Assembly: GCA_021826605.1 (NCBI GenBank)
Contig: JAKAZF010000009.1
Coordinates: 1 to 16,110, forward strand
Direction of reading: 5' to 3'
From: Planctomycetota bacterium
GTDB lineage: Bacteria > Planctomycetota > Phycisphaerae > WQYP01
DNA: 16,110 nt
Shown: piece after piece, positions 8,760 through 15,698 of the stretch
Layout: every line of letters starts with the position of its first letter
Numbering within the stretch: position 1 is the stretch's first letter
Notes under the pieces: model-generated
Told to the model about the DNA's origin: nothing
Database searches by the model: none
Seen by the model: the letters and a program-made list of their open reading frames with translations, nothing else
Translations under genes and position numbers: made by a program

Positions 8760-9107
8760 ATGGCCAGGAAGACTCAAAGAATGGATTTCACGCGCCGCAA
8801 GTGCAAGGCCTGCGAAGGCGGGGTTAAGCCGTACACCGAGGTTCAGATCAGTAAACTGCTTAAATCGCTTCCGGAATGGGAATTCAGCAACGGTTCGCTG
8901 GTTCGAGCGTTTGAATTTATGAACTTCTACCAGACCATGGCGTTTGTGAATACGGTCGCGTGGCTGGCGAATATGGAGAATCATCATCCGGACATGGAAG
9001 TGGGTTACAGCCGATGTGTGATACGGTATAACACCCATGCCATTGGCGGAATCTCGGAAAATGATTTTATTTGCGCCGCCAAAATCAATGCGTTGCTGGC
9101 ACTGTAA
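8760..9107 (+). CDS. phhB: 4a-hydroxytetrahydrobiopterin dehydratase (PCD/DCoH family)
   Basis: A 115-residue pterin-4a-carbinolamine dehydratase, which dehydrates 4a-hydroxy-tetrahydropterin after aromatic amino acid hydroxylation and so regenerates the cofactor. The signature is ENHHPDM (His75, His76, Pro77, Asp78), followed by the family's THAIGGISENDFICAAKI region. The N-terminus has the KCKACEGG segment seen in many bacterial members. The start ATG at 8760 has AAGGA 9 bases upstream. No aromatic amino acid hydroxylase gene is in the window. In bacteria lacking one, the protein has been linked to other pterin uses, so its partner here is unclear. It is first in an apparent operon with the glycosyltransferase (24-base gap) and queA. 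Confidence 0.92.
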   Translation: MARKTQRMDFTRRKCKACEGGVKPYTEVQISKLLKSLPEWEFSNGSLVRAFEFMNFYQTMAFVNTVAWLANMENHHPDMEVGYSRCVIRYNTHAIGGISENDFICAAKINALLAL

Positions 9108-9131
9108 AGATTGCTGTAAGAGAAGGAAGTT

Positions 9132-10388
9132 ATGGCAGAAGGTCCCGAAATGAAACGGAAGGTATTGCTCCTTTCCGCGTCCGCCGGTACCGGGCATGTA
9201 CGGGCCGCAGACGCCCTGTTGCGAATATGCCGGCAGCATCCGGGGGTGGGGGAGGTGCAGCATTGGGATATGCTCAAATACACCACCCGCCTGTTTCGTC
9301 ACATTTACTCACAAACATATCTTGATTTAATTAACAAAGCCCCCCGCATGTTGGGGTGGATCTATGATACATTTGACACCCCGTGGCGCAATGAAAAAAT
9401 GCGACTGGCATTTGAGAAATTTAATGCCCGTCCATTTCTCAAGGCGACCATGGCTTTCCAACCCGATTATATTATCTGCACCCATTTTACACCGGCCAGT
9501 CTTTTAGGCTGGTTGTATGAAACGGGCAAAAGCCCGGTCAAGCCGGCCATTGTCGTTACAGATTATGACTGCCATGCCATGTGGCTGAATCGAACGTACC
9601 AGCAGTACTTTGTGCTCCTGGAGGAAACGCGGGAGTTTCTGGTGCGAATGGGTATTGATCCGGCCCGCATCAGCATGTCCGGCATTCCCATTGATCCGGT
9701 GTTTATGGAGCATAAATCGCGCGCCGCGGTATGCCGAAAACTCGGCCTGGCGGAGGATGTCTTTACCATCCTGGTTTCCGCCGGCGGGTATGGTGTCGGG
9801 CCGGTACAGGCCCTGCTGGCGGAGCTGCTTAAAATTAAGCGGCCGGTCCAACTGGTGGTGATCGCCGGAAGAAGTGAAGAATTAAAACAACACCTGGATC
9901 AGATGGCCGGGCGGCAGAATCGCAATTCAGCAGCACGAGTGATTCCGGTGGGCTTTACGCCCCTGATGGATGAATACATGGCAGCGGCTGATCTTCTGCT
10001 GGGCAAACCCGGCGGCCTGACAACCAGTGAGGCCATGGCCCGAAATTTGCCTCTGTGCATTGTTAATCCTATCCCCGGGCAGGAAGAGCGTAACTCGGCG
10101 CATTTACTGGAATGCGGTGTGGCCATTCGCAGTAACAATTTGCCGACGCTGGCCTGGAAGATTCAAAGACTCATGGAGGATCCCCAACGCCTGGAACTCA
10201 TGCGGGAAAACACGCGTCATCTGGCGCGCCCGGAAGCTGCTCAAAGCATTGTCGACACCGTGATGAATCTCCCCCTGGATGTGGATGCGGGGCGGGTGCG
10301 CCGGCCATTTTTCTCCAGCCGCCTGGCGCGATCCCGCATGTTACGTAAACGGCGTAGCAGCAGACTCGATGTCCCCAGTGCTTCCTGA
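9132..10388 (+). CDS. GT28-family glycosyltransferase (MGDG synthase / UgtP-like)
   Basis: A 418-residue GT-B glycosyltransferase resembling monogalactosyldiacylglycerol synthases and processive diacylglycerol glucosyltransferases (UgtP/YpfP). The N-terminal half carries LLLSASAGTGHVRAADAL (residues 12-29, the family G-x-GH-x-x-AA acceptor-side loop) and VVTDYDCHAMWLN. The C-terminal half carries GIPIDPVF, LVSAGGYGVGP and the nucleotide-sugar motif GKPGGLTTSEA (291-301). It is probably a peripheral membrane enzyme transferring a hexose from a UDP-sugar to a lipid acceptor; sugar and acceptor cannot be read from sequence. The start at 9132 has AAGGA at 9123-9127; an internal ATG at 9150 is less well placed. 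The gene ends 9 bases before queA. The basic C-terminal tail (about 390-412, rich in Arg) may help membrane contact (inference). Confidence 0.88.
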   Translation: MAEGPEMKRKVLLLSASAGTGHVRAADALLRICRQHPGVGEVQHWDMLKYTTRLFRHIYSQTYLDLINKAPRMLGWIYDTFDTPWRNEKMRLAFEKFNARPFLKATMAFQPDYIICTHFTPASLLGWLYETGKSPVKPAIVVTDYDCHAMWLNRTYQQYFVLLEETREFLVRMGIDPARISMSGIPIDPVFMEHKSRAAVCRKLGLAEDVFTILVSAGGYGVGPVQALLAELLKIKRPVQLVVIAGRSEELKQHLDQMAGRQNRNSAARVIPVGFTPLMDEYMAAADLLLGKPGGLTTSEAMARNLPLCIVNPIPGQEERNSAHLLECGVAIRSNNLPTLAWKIQRLMEDPQRLELMRENTRHLARPEAAQSIVDTVMNLPLDVDAGRVRRPFFSSRLARSRMLRKRRSSRLDVPSAS

Positions 10389-10397
10389 TTGGGTTTG

Positions 10398-11606
10398 ATG
10401 TTGCATACGGACGAACTCGACTATACGCTTCCACCGGAATTAATTGCCCGCAACCCGGTATTTCCGCGCGATCAGAGCCGCCTGCTGGTCTATCGCCGCA
10501 GATCGGAATCGATCGACCATTGTCTTTTTTCTGATCTGCCGAATCTTCTGATGCCCGGAGACCTTTTGATCGCCAATGATACGCGCGTGCTGCCGGCGAA
10601 ACTTTCCCTGACCAAGCAATCGGGCGGCAGAATCACCGGATTATTTATTAATGAACTCTCGCCCGGAATCTGGCGCGTTCTGTTGCGCACGCGGGGTCGT
10701 GCTGAAGCGGGCATGTCGCTAAATGCGAGATCTGCCCATGGGATTGATCGGCTTGACCTGAAATTGCTGGAACGCGAAGCCGAAAAAGGCCAATGGATTG
10801 TGGAAGTCAGTGATACAAGACCGGCTGCGGAAGTTCTGGCCCGGTTCGGAGATGTTCCGTTGCCTCCCTATATTGAAAAAGCACGCGAACTTACAGCGAA
10901 AAATTCTGCAAGCCGCTATCCCTCCGCCGCGTCAGGGGTGCCTCCACCAAGTGAAGCGGGTGGTGGTAATTTTGCTGATGCTCAAGATAGTGGCAGGCAG
11001 GATGCCTGCACCACAAGGGACGCGTCCGCAGATAAATTCGCGGATGCGCAAAGCTATCAGACTATCTACGCCAGCGCTGCCGGTGCCCTGGCGGCTCCCA
11101 CGGCCGGATTGCATTTTACGCCCGAGGTATTTGCGCAGTTGGAGCAGCGGCAGATTCATCGCGCTTTCATCACTTTGCATGTCGGTTTGGGGACGTTTTT
11201 GCCGGTGAAAGCGGCGAGCTTGGATCACCACCCGATGCACCATGAAACATTTCTAGTTCCCCGCACCACCGTGGAACGAATTCGCGAACAAAAAGTGCGA
11301 TCAGGCCGAATGGTGCTGGTCGGCACGACCACGGTTCGAACCCTGGAAACCATGGCCCACGCCATTTTGAATGCGTCAACGCCGCCGGTAGATTTCTCTG
11401 GTTCAACCAACCTGCTTATTGAACCGGGATACACCTTTCAACTCACTGACGCGCTGATTACCAATTTCCATTTGCCACGCAGTACGCTCCTGGCCCTGGT
11501 CGGGGCGTTAACAGGGATGAATCGGCTGAAGGAAATTTATCAACAGGCGATCGCGCGCCGCTACCGATTTTACAGCTTTGGCGATGCCATGCTGATTCTC
11601 CCCTGA
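10398..11606 (+). CDS. queA: tRNA preQ1(34) S-adenosylmethionine ribosyltransferase-isomerase, with internal insertion
   Basis: QueA transfers and rearranges the ribosyl group of SAM onto preQ1 in the tRNA wobble position to give epoxyqueuosine. Family landmarks are all present: LDYTLPPELIARNP (8-20), ANDTRVLPAKL (59-69), VPLPPYIEK (153-161), AAPTAGLHFT (232-241), LHVGLGTFLPV (260-270), VGTTTVRTLE (308-317) and TNFHLPRSTLLALVGA (355-370). At 402 residues it is about 50 longer than the usual 340-355. The excess is a low-complexity stretch at about residues 168-218 between the PPYI and YQT(I/V)YA segments, built from short repeats. ATG 10398 is chosen from the family N-terminus; a TTG at 10389 is an alternative, and neither has a strong Shine-Dalgarno. 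The gene probably relies on translation from the glycosyltransferase gene 9 bases upstream. No other queuosine gene is in the window. Confidence 0.93.
   Translation: MLHTDELDYTLPPELIARNPVFPRDQSRLLVYRRRSESIDHCLFSDLPNLLMPGDLLIANDTRVLPAKLSLTKQSGGRITGLFINELSPGIWRVLLRTRGRAEAGMSLNARSAHGIDRLDLKLLEREAEKGQWIVEVSDTRPAAEVLARFGDVPLPPYIEKARELTAKNSASRYPSAASGVPPPSEAGGGNFADAQDSGRQDACTTRDASADKFADAQSYQTIYASAAGALAAPTAGLHFTPEVFAQLEQRQIHRAFITLHVGLGTFLPVKAASLDHHPMHHETFLVPRTTVERIREQKVRSGRMVLVGTTTVRTLETMAHAILNASTPPVDFSGSTNLLIEPGYTFQLTDALITNFHLPRSTLLALVGALTGMNRLKEIYQQAIARRYRFYSFGDAMLILP
10941..10966 (+). repeat. Inverted repeat at the left of the queA insertion
   Basis: CCTCCACC (10941-10948) can pair with GGTGGTGG (10959-10966) at seven of eight positions around a 10-base loop. 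It encodes the VPPPSEAGGG part of the extra segment and precedes the stronger palindrome at 10993. Confidence 0.5.
10971..11051 (+). repeat. Diverged 15-bp direct duplication flanking the queA palindrome
   Basis: TTTGCTGATGCTCAA (10971-10985) and TTCGCGGATGCGCAA (11037-11051) both encode FADAQ and differ at three bases, all third codon positions. They are 66 bp (22 codons) apart and bracket the palindrome at 10993-11009. The layout fits a duplication made when the insert arrived and kept in frame since. Confidence 0.55.
10993..11009 (+). repeat. Compact palindrome (REP-like) within queA
   Basis: GCAGGCA (10993-10999) and TGCCTGC (11003-11009) are perfect 7-bp arms around GGA. With a two-base bulge the stem extends to GTG (10990-10992) against CAC (11012-11014). 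It encodes GRQDACTT. I recall similar short palindromes being abundant in planctomycete and verrucomicrobial genomes, but could not check this. Confidence 0.65.
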
Positions 11607-14408
11607 TCAACTCTGCCTGGGGCGGTATTCCGCATAGACCACATACGGTTCTATGGATGCCGAAAGCACCTGAGCGGGTTTATCGACGGCCCGCAGGCAT
11701 AAGGCAATGATATTTTTGCCGCCCGGACGGGTGTCCAGCCAGCATTCCGGAAGATAATATTCCCGCTGTCCGCCGCCTTGCCAGAATCGGCCATATTCAT
11801 GTCCATTGACATAAATAAAGCCCGTGCCGGTCGCCTGAATTTTCAGGCACCACGGCAGCCAGATATCCGCATTTACCGCGGGCAATGCAAATTCCAGACG
11901 GTGCCAGGAAAGTAGCGCAGCTTTGGTGCCATCTTGCGGACGTCCGGTCAGATGATGCTGTTGCCACGCGGAATCATCAAAGCCCGGCTTATGCCAGCCT
12001 GATTCAACGCCGGTGGGATGCGGCGCAAATTCCAGGGAACCGACTCTGGTGGCTAACGCGGATGCGTCATCCGCGGAAATGAGCTTCACGCCGCCAAGGC
12101 CGCCGGAGCCGTCAATATTTTGGACCAGCACGGCTAAGCTATTTTTTCCAATATGCAGGAGTTTTTCAGCGTTAAATGTCCAGGCTCTGCCCCAGTCATC
12201 GGTGGTGCCCAGAAGTTTTCCGTTGACAAATACCCAGCCTCTATCATCTATTCGGCTGAAGTGAAGTGCGGTTTTGTGTTCGGTCAGGTCTTTCTGTGTG
12301 ATATGCAACGTGGCGCGAAATACGGCGCTGGTATGCGGCTGCCTGAGTTGCACGGCGCTAAGCGCCTCATGCGGTGTAACAGCTTTCCAGCCATGGGTAG
12401 AAACCTGGGTCCCCGTCAAAGTCGCATGTTTAGGATCGCGTGGTTGCCGCACTTCCTTCATGCGCCACGGATTGACAGACTTTCCGGATATGTCCGCGGG
12501 CACCACAGAAACATCCGTGATTCCGTACAGCGCTTCCATGCCCATTCCACCGTTGGGGTGGCCGCGGTTTTCATACACAAGCGTGGCCGTGTGCCGGCCC
12601 GGTTGCAGCGGCTGTTGGGGTTTGTACAGGGCGGTAGCGCCGGATCCCCCTTTGGAATAAATGATTTCCCCATCAACATTTGCGGTGGCGCTGTCGGAAT
12701 TATTCAGGGTGGCGGCCAGTGCAACGGATGAAATTTTTGGCGGCAGGGGATGGAGATTTAATTTCGCCCGGTAATAACTGAATCCCGAAACATAGACCCC
12801 CAACTCCGCCAACGATTGGTTCGGCTTGATTGCCCGCCAGTGATTCGGTTCGGCATCCGCGGCAGATTTCACGGAACCAATGATCACACCCGATGGCAAG
12901 TCCGTCGGACGTTTCTGATCTTGCTGAGGTTCCGGCAGCCATTTGCCGCCATCGGCTGACGTAACCCCGGCCGGAAGAAAGAGAATCTTGGAGCCAAACG
13001 GTTCCAGTTCATACTGAAACACAACAGTACCCACGCCGGAAATAGCAGCATGCGCGTTGCCACGGCGGCTGTGCCCGTGCTGATCCGTGCGGATAAATAA
13101 ATAGACGCCGCCGTCCGGCGCTTTACGCCCCGCCAGATGAACATCTGAATATCCGGTTTTGGCTTTAATGTGCAAAGCTTCCGATTGTGCCAGCGCCGGG
13201 CCATGTTCCTTGAGCATGGCCGCCAGAGCTTTCACCCGCAGGTACTTGGTTCCGACCCCGCCGTTCTCTCGGATGGGAGCACTGTAATCATACGATGTGG
13301 CAATACCCGCGCCGGGTCTTCCGCCAAAATTGGTGCCGCCGAAGAGCATGTAATAATTAACCATCGTCACACCATGCTGAATGCAGAAGAGTGTGAGGTT
13401 GTTGATCTGTGGTGGAATTAAATCCGCCCGATAATGATCTTCATGGGTGCGCAGCGGCGGAACATTGTAGACCCCCGAAAACCAGCCGCCCTGCAATTCT
13501 GCGGTCATTAATGGGGCATCATTTTGTCCGTCCCGCATCCCCTCTATTGAGCCGAGAACACTGTTGACATTCCAGCCCGGATAAAAATCCATCGTATCAA
13601 ATACCCGCCGGAGAAGCTGATTTTTTGCGCCCAGTACGCAACTTCCCCAGTTGATAAACAACGGAACTTCAATGCCGTTTTTCAACGCAGCGGAGACAAG
13701 AGATTCAACATAGGTCTGTTTCACCGGCTTGGGGAAACTCGGGAAATCGTATTCATTTTCGACTTGAAAAATCAGCACGCCCGGTTCGCCCGGACCCTTG
13801 CGGGTAATCTGATGTTTGGCAATGACCGGGCAAACGGCATTGTACCAGTGGCTGCTCCAGGCCATAAAAATTGGGTTATCGCTGCGCAACCATTCGCCTT
13901 TATATCCCTGCGGCTTTTTAGTCATCAGCCATTGCGGGAAGCCGCCGGTATCCCATTCGGCACAAATGTAAGGTCCCGGGCGGATGCTGACATAAAGTCC
14001 GAACTCCTGCGTGGCCATGGTCAACCAGTCGTCAAGATCGGTGAGGTCGATTTTGGAGTAATCATCGACCCCGGATGGCATTTTGACTTCGTGCATATTC
14101 CAAGCGACGTAGGTTTGTACGGTGTTAAAGCCCGCTTCTTTGATTTTTGCGAATCGTTCGCGCCATAATGGTTTGGCGCAGCGGTAATAATGAAAGCAAC
14201 CGCTGTACATAAAAAAGGGCTTATCGTCCAAAATCAGAGAATGTCGGTTGTAGCGAATGCGCTGGGGATGAAAAAACTGCCGGGGCGGAAGTTTTTCTGC
14301 ATCTGCTGCGGCTGCAAAACCCCCGTCCCCAAGAGCTGCCGCTGCGGAGACAACTGCCCCCAATTTGACGAAGTCCCGACGATCCAGTGATGGGAATTTG
14401 TTTTCCAT
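11607..14408 (-). CDS. GH35 beta-galactosidase-family protein with Tat signal
   Basis: A 933-residue glycoside hydrolase family 35 protein, probably exported. Residues 1-36 look like a twin-arginine signal: Arg10-Arg11 in DRRDFVKLG, then an Ala-rich hydrophobic stretch ending near AAAADA. The (beta/alpha)8 catalytic domain spans about 50-400, with GGFPQWL (155-161), VENEY holding the likely acid/base Glu219, and TAELQGGW holding the likely nucleophile Glu304. The C-terminal half is beta-rich, with two galactose-binding-like modules near 700-780 (GWVFVNGKLLG) and 830-925 (GFIYVNGHEYGRFW). GH35 enzymes remove terminal beta-galactose from glycans; exact substrate unknown. The start has GAAAGG (reverse strand, 14418-14423) 9 bases upstream. 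It stands alone, with no transporter or SusCD pair nearby. Its stop directly abuts that of queA. Confidence 0.92.
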   Translation of the reverse strand: MENKFPSLDRRDFVKLGAVVSAAAALGDGGFAAAADAEKLPPRQFFHPQRIRYNRHSLILDDKPFFMYSGCFHYYRCAKPLWRERFAKIKEAGFNTVQTYVAWNMHEVKMPSGVDDYSKIDLTDLDDWLTMATQEFGLYVSIRPGPYICAEWDTGGFPQWLMTKKPQGYKGEWLRSDNPIFMAWSSHWYNAVCPVIAKHQITRKGPGEPGVLIFQVENEYDFPSFPKPVKQTYVESLVSAALKNGIEVPLFINWGSCVLGAKNQLLRRVFDTMDFYPGWNVNSVLGSIEGMRDGQNDAPLMTAELQGGWFSGVYNVPPLRTHEDHYRADLIPPQINNLTLFCIQHGVTMVNYYMLFGGTNFGGRPGAGIATSYDYSAPIRENGGVGTKYLRVKALAAMLKEHGPALAQSEALHIKAKTGYSDVHLAGRKAPDGGVYLFIRTDQHGHSRRGNAHAAISGVGTVVFQYELEPFGSKILFLPAGVTSADGGKWLPEPQQDQKRPTDLPSGVIIGSVKSAADAEPNHWRAIKPNQSLAELGVYVSGFSYYRAKLNLHPLPPKISSVALAATLNNSDSATANVDGEIIYSKGGSGATALYKPQQPLQPGRHTATLVYENRGHPNGGMGMEALYGITDVSVVPADISGKSVNPWRMKEVRQPRDPKHATLTGTQVSTHGWKAVTPHEALSAVQLRQPHTSAVFRATLHITQKDLTEHKTALHFSRIDDRGWVFVNGKLLGTTDDWGRAWTFNAEKLLHIGKNSLAVLVQNIDGSGGLGGVKLISADDASALATRVGSLEFAPHPTGVESGWHKPGFDDSAWQQHHLTGRPQDGTKAALLSWHRLEFALPAVNADIWLPWCLKIQATGTGFIYVNGHEYGRFWQGGGQREYYLPECWLDTRPGGKNIIALCLRAVDKPAQVLSASIEPYVVYAEYRPRQS

Positions 14409-14479
14409 AACGTGATGCCTTTCAGTACGTGTGTTGGTTGCCAGTGTCCGCGGACGATCCCTGTGGCGTAGGGGCCTTT

Positions 14480-14507
14480 ACTATACAAGAGTTTATTGAT
14501 TTGGCAA
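14480..14507 (-). promoter_or_regulatory. Sigma-70-type promoter for the GH35 gene
   Basis: Read on the reverse strand, TTGCCA (14507-14502) and TATAGT (14485-14480) each match the consensus at five of six positions with a 16-base spacer. Transcription would begin near 14473, about 65 bases before the GH35 start codon. Confidence 0.6.
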
Positions 14508-14565
14508 TTAACGTATGCAATTAGCTTAATTCAATAAGCAGAGTTCTTTTTTTTGCAGGCAGGTA

Positions 14566-14574
14566 TGCTATACT
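14566..14574 (+). promoter_or_regulatory. Extended -10 promoter for the desaturase gene
   Basis: TGCTATACT is an extended -10 element (TG-n-TATACT). No good -35 is visible at the right distance, only a T-rich run at 14547-14554. The predicted start near 14581 gives a leader of about 78 bases before the ATG at 14659. Confidence 0.45.
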
Positions 14575-14648
14575 AAGTGCTTGAGTCCCTGGACGTGCCG
14601 GCTTGGTAATGAAGTTGTTTTTACCGCGATGCGGCAGGTCCATAACAT

Positions 14649-14652
14649 GAGG
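14649..14652 (+). promoter_or_regulatory. Ribosome binding site deciding the desaturase start
   Basis: GAGG lies 6 bases before the ATG at 14659 and is better placed than anything before the in-frame ATGs at 14629 and 14647. It supports the shorter start MAVNTK. Confidence 0.5.
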
Positions 14653-14658
14653 CGGTAC

Positions 14659-15537
14659 ATGGCAGTAAACACGAAGCTTCTCCAACGCGAACTGCGCGAT
14701 GGCCGAACGGTGCATTTTCAGTGGTATTACTCTACGGTTTTTGCGATTCTTCACGTGCTGACACTGGTGGCCTTTGTGCCGATGTTTATTCACGTTTCAT
14801 CCATCGCCGTATTTTTTATTATGGCATGGATTGCCGGCGGATTAGGCGTCACCTTGGGATACCACCGTCTCCTGACTCACCGCAGCTTCGTTACATATAA
14901 ACCTGTTGAATATATTTTAACCATCTTTGCCTGCCTGTCCTGGCAGGGGGGACCCATTCAATGGGTTGGCACGCATCGCCTGCATCATACGCAATCGGAT
15001 GAGCCGGGTGATCCGCATTCGCCGCGTGACGGCTTTTCCTGGTCTCACTTGTTATGGATCATCCATTCGTCGCGTCTGGGTGATGACCCTGCGAAACTTA
15101 CCAAGGATATTCAGCGCGATCCGGTATTGTGCTTTCTGGATCGGTACTGGTACGTACCGCAGTTTTTTCTCGCCGCCATTTTATTTGCTCTCGGCTGGAT
15201 GTGGCTGGGCACTGCGATGGGGGGCGTTTCCTGGGTTCTTTGGGGAGTCTGCGTTCGAGTGGTCGTGATGTACCACGCGACCTGGTTTGTTAATTCCGCA
15301 GCTCATACCTGGGGCTACCGCAATTTTGAGACAACCGATGACTCGCGCAATAACTGGTGGGTGGCCTTGTTATCTTTTGGAGAAGGCTGGCACAACAACC
15401 ACCATGCCCAGCAGCGTTCCGCCGCCCATGGGATGCGCTGGTATGAAATTGACATTACCTATGTCACGATTCTTCTGATGCGAGCCTGTGGGTTGGCCTG
15501 GAAAGTGGTTAAGCCGCAACGCCCCGGGGCCTCGTAA
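14659..15537 (+). CDS. Delta-9-type membrane fatty acid desaturase
   Basis: A 292-residue integral-membrane, di-iron fatty acid desaturase (acyl-CoA/acyl-lipid delta-9 type). All three histidine boxes are present: HRLLTH (69-74), HRLHH (106-110) and HNNHH (245-249), plus the NSAAHTWG segment (212-219) typical of the family. Hydrophobic stretches at about 25-45, 47-65, 84-100, 165-185 and 190-210 fit membrane spans bracketing the cytosolic histidine boxes. It would insert a cis double bond in saturated acyl chains and so adjust membrane fluidity; regioselectivity is inferred from similarity only. An in-frame TTG at 14581 would add about 26 residues that do not resemble the family, so it is not used. 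It is a single gene divergent from the GH35 gene; no dedicated reductase or ferredoxin gene is adjacent. Confidence 0.92.
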   Translation: MAVNTKLLQRELRDGRTVHFQWYYSTVFAILHVLTLVAFVPMFIHVSSIAVFFIMAWIAGGLGVTLGYHRLLTHRSFVTYKPVEYILTIFACLSWQGGPIQWVGTHRLHHTQSDEPGDPHSPRDGFSWSHLLWIIHSSRLGDDPAKLTKDIQRDPVLCFLDRYWYVPQFFLAAILFALGWMWLGTAMGGVSWVLWGVCVRVVVMYHATWFVNSAAHTWGYRNFETTDDSRNNWWVALLSFGEGWHNNHHAQQRSAAHGMRWYEIDITYVTILLMRACGLAWKVVKPQRPGAS

Positions 15538-15582
15538 AGACGAATATTACTATATGAAACTGCGTAGTATCGGTCTTGTGAC

Positions 15583-15603
15583 GACCGAGATAGGTCAATT
15601 TTT
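15583..15603 (+). terminator. Weak terminator-like hairpin after the desaturase
   Basis: GACC (15583-15586) and GGTC (15593-15596) form a short stem followed by AATTTTT (15597-15603). The GACC arm can pair instead with GGTC in an upstream TCGGTC (15570-15575), giving TCGGTC/GACCGA. The terminator stem is only 4 bp, so efficiency is doubtful. Confidence 0.3.
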
Positions 15604-15667
15604 ACGTCCTATAACTATTCCACTTAATTTGAGTTTGGGCTATTCCGAAAGACGGCGGCGCATCGGG

Positions 15668-15673
15668 TATAAT
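15668..15673 (+). promoter_or_regulatory. Consensus -10 element of the last gene
   Basis: A perfect TATAAT lies 25 bases before the GTG start at 15699. The best -35 candidate, TTCCGA (15643-15648), is poor and 19 bases away. Transcription would start near 15680, leaving a very short leader that still contains the GGAGG. Confidence 0.5.
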
Positions 15674-15687
15674 GGACCTTTGTGACT

Positions 15688-15692
15688 GGAGG
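15688..15692 (+). promoter_or_regulatory. Ribosome binding site for the GTG start at 15699
   Basis: A full GGAGG sits 6 bases before GTG at 15699. It is the main reason for calling a gene here, since no ATG starts this frame at a suitable place. Confidence 0.65.
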
Positions 15693-15698
15693 TTTCGG

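Noticed and set aside
14581..14658. Longer desaturase start at TTG 14581
   Set aside because: The added residues do not resemble the family, and 14581 is close to the predicted transcription start, leaving no leader.
14930..14947. Inverted repeat CCTGCC/GGCAGG in the desaturase, compared with the queA palindrome
   Set aside because: It falls in a conserved coding segment (ACLSWQGG) with no extra residues, so it is explained by codon use and is not an inserted element.
15554..15685. Small forward frame of 43 codons between the desaturase and the last gene
   Set aside because: It has no convincing ribosome binding site, overlaps the terminator-like hairpin and the TATAAT of the next gene, and has no recognisable feature.
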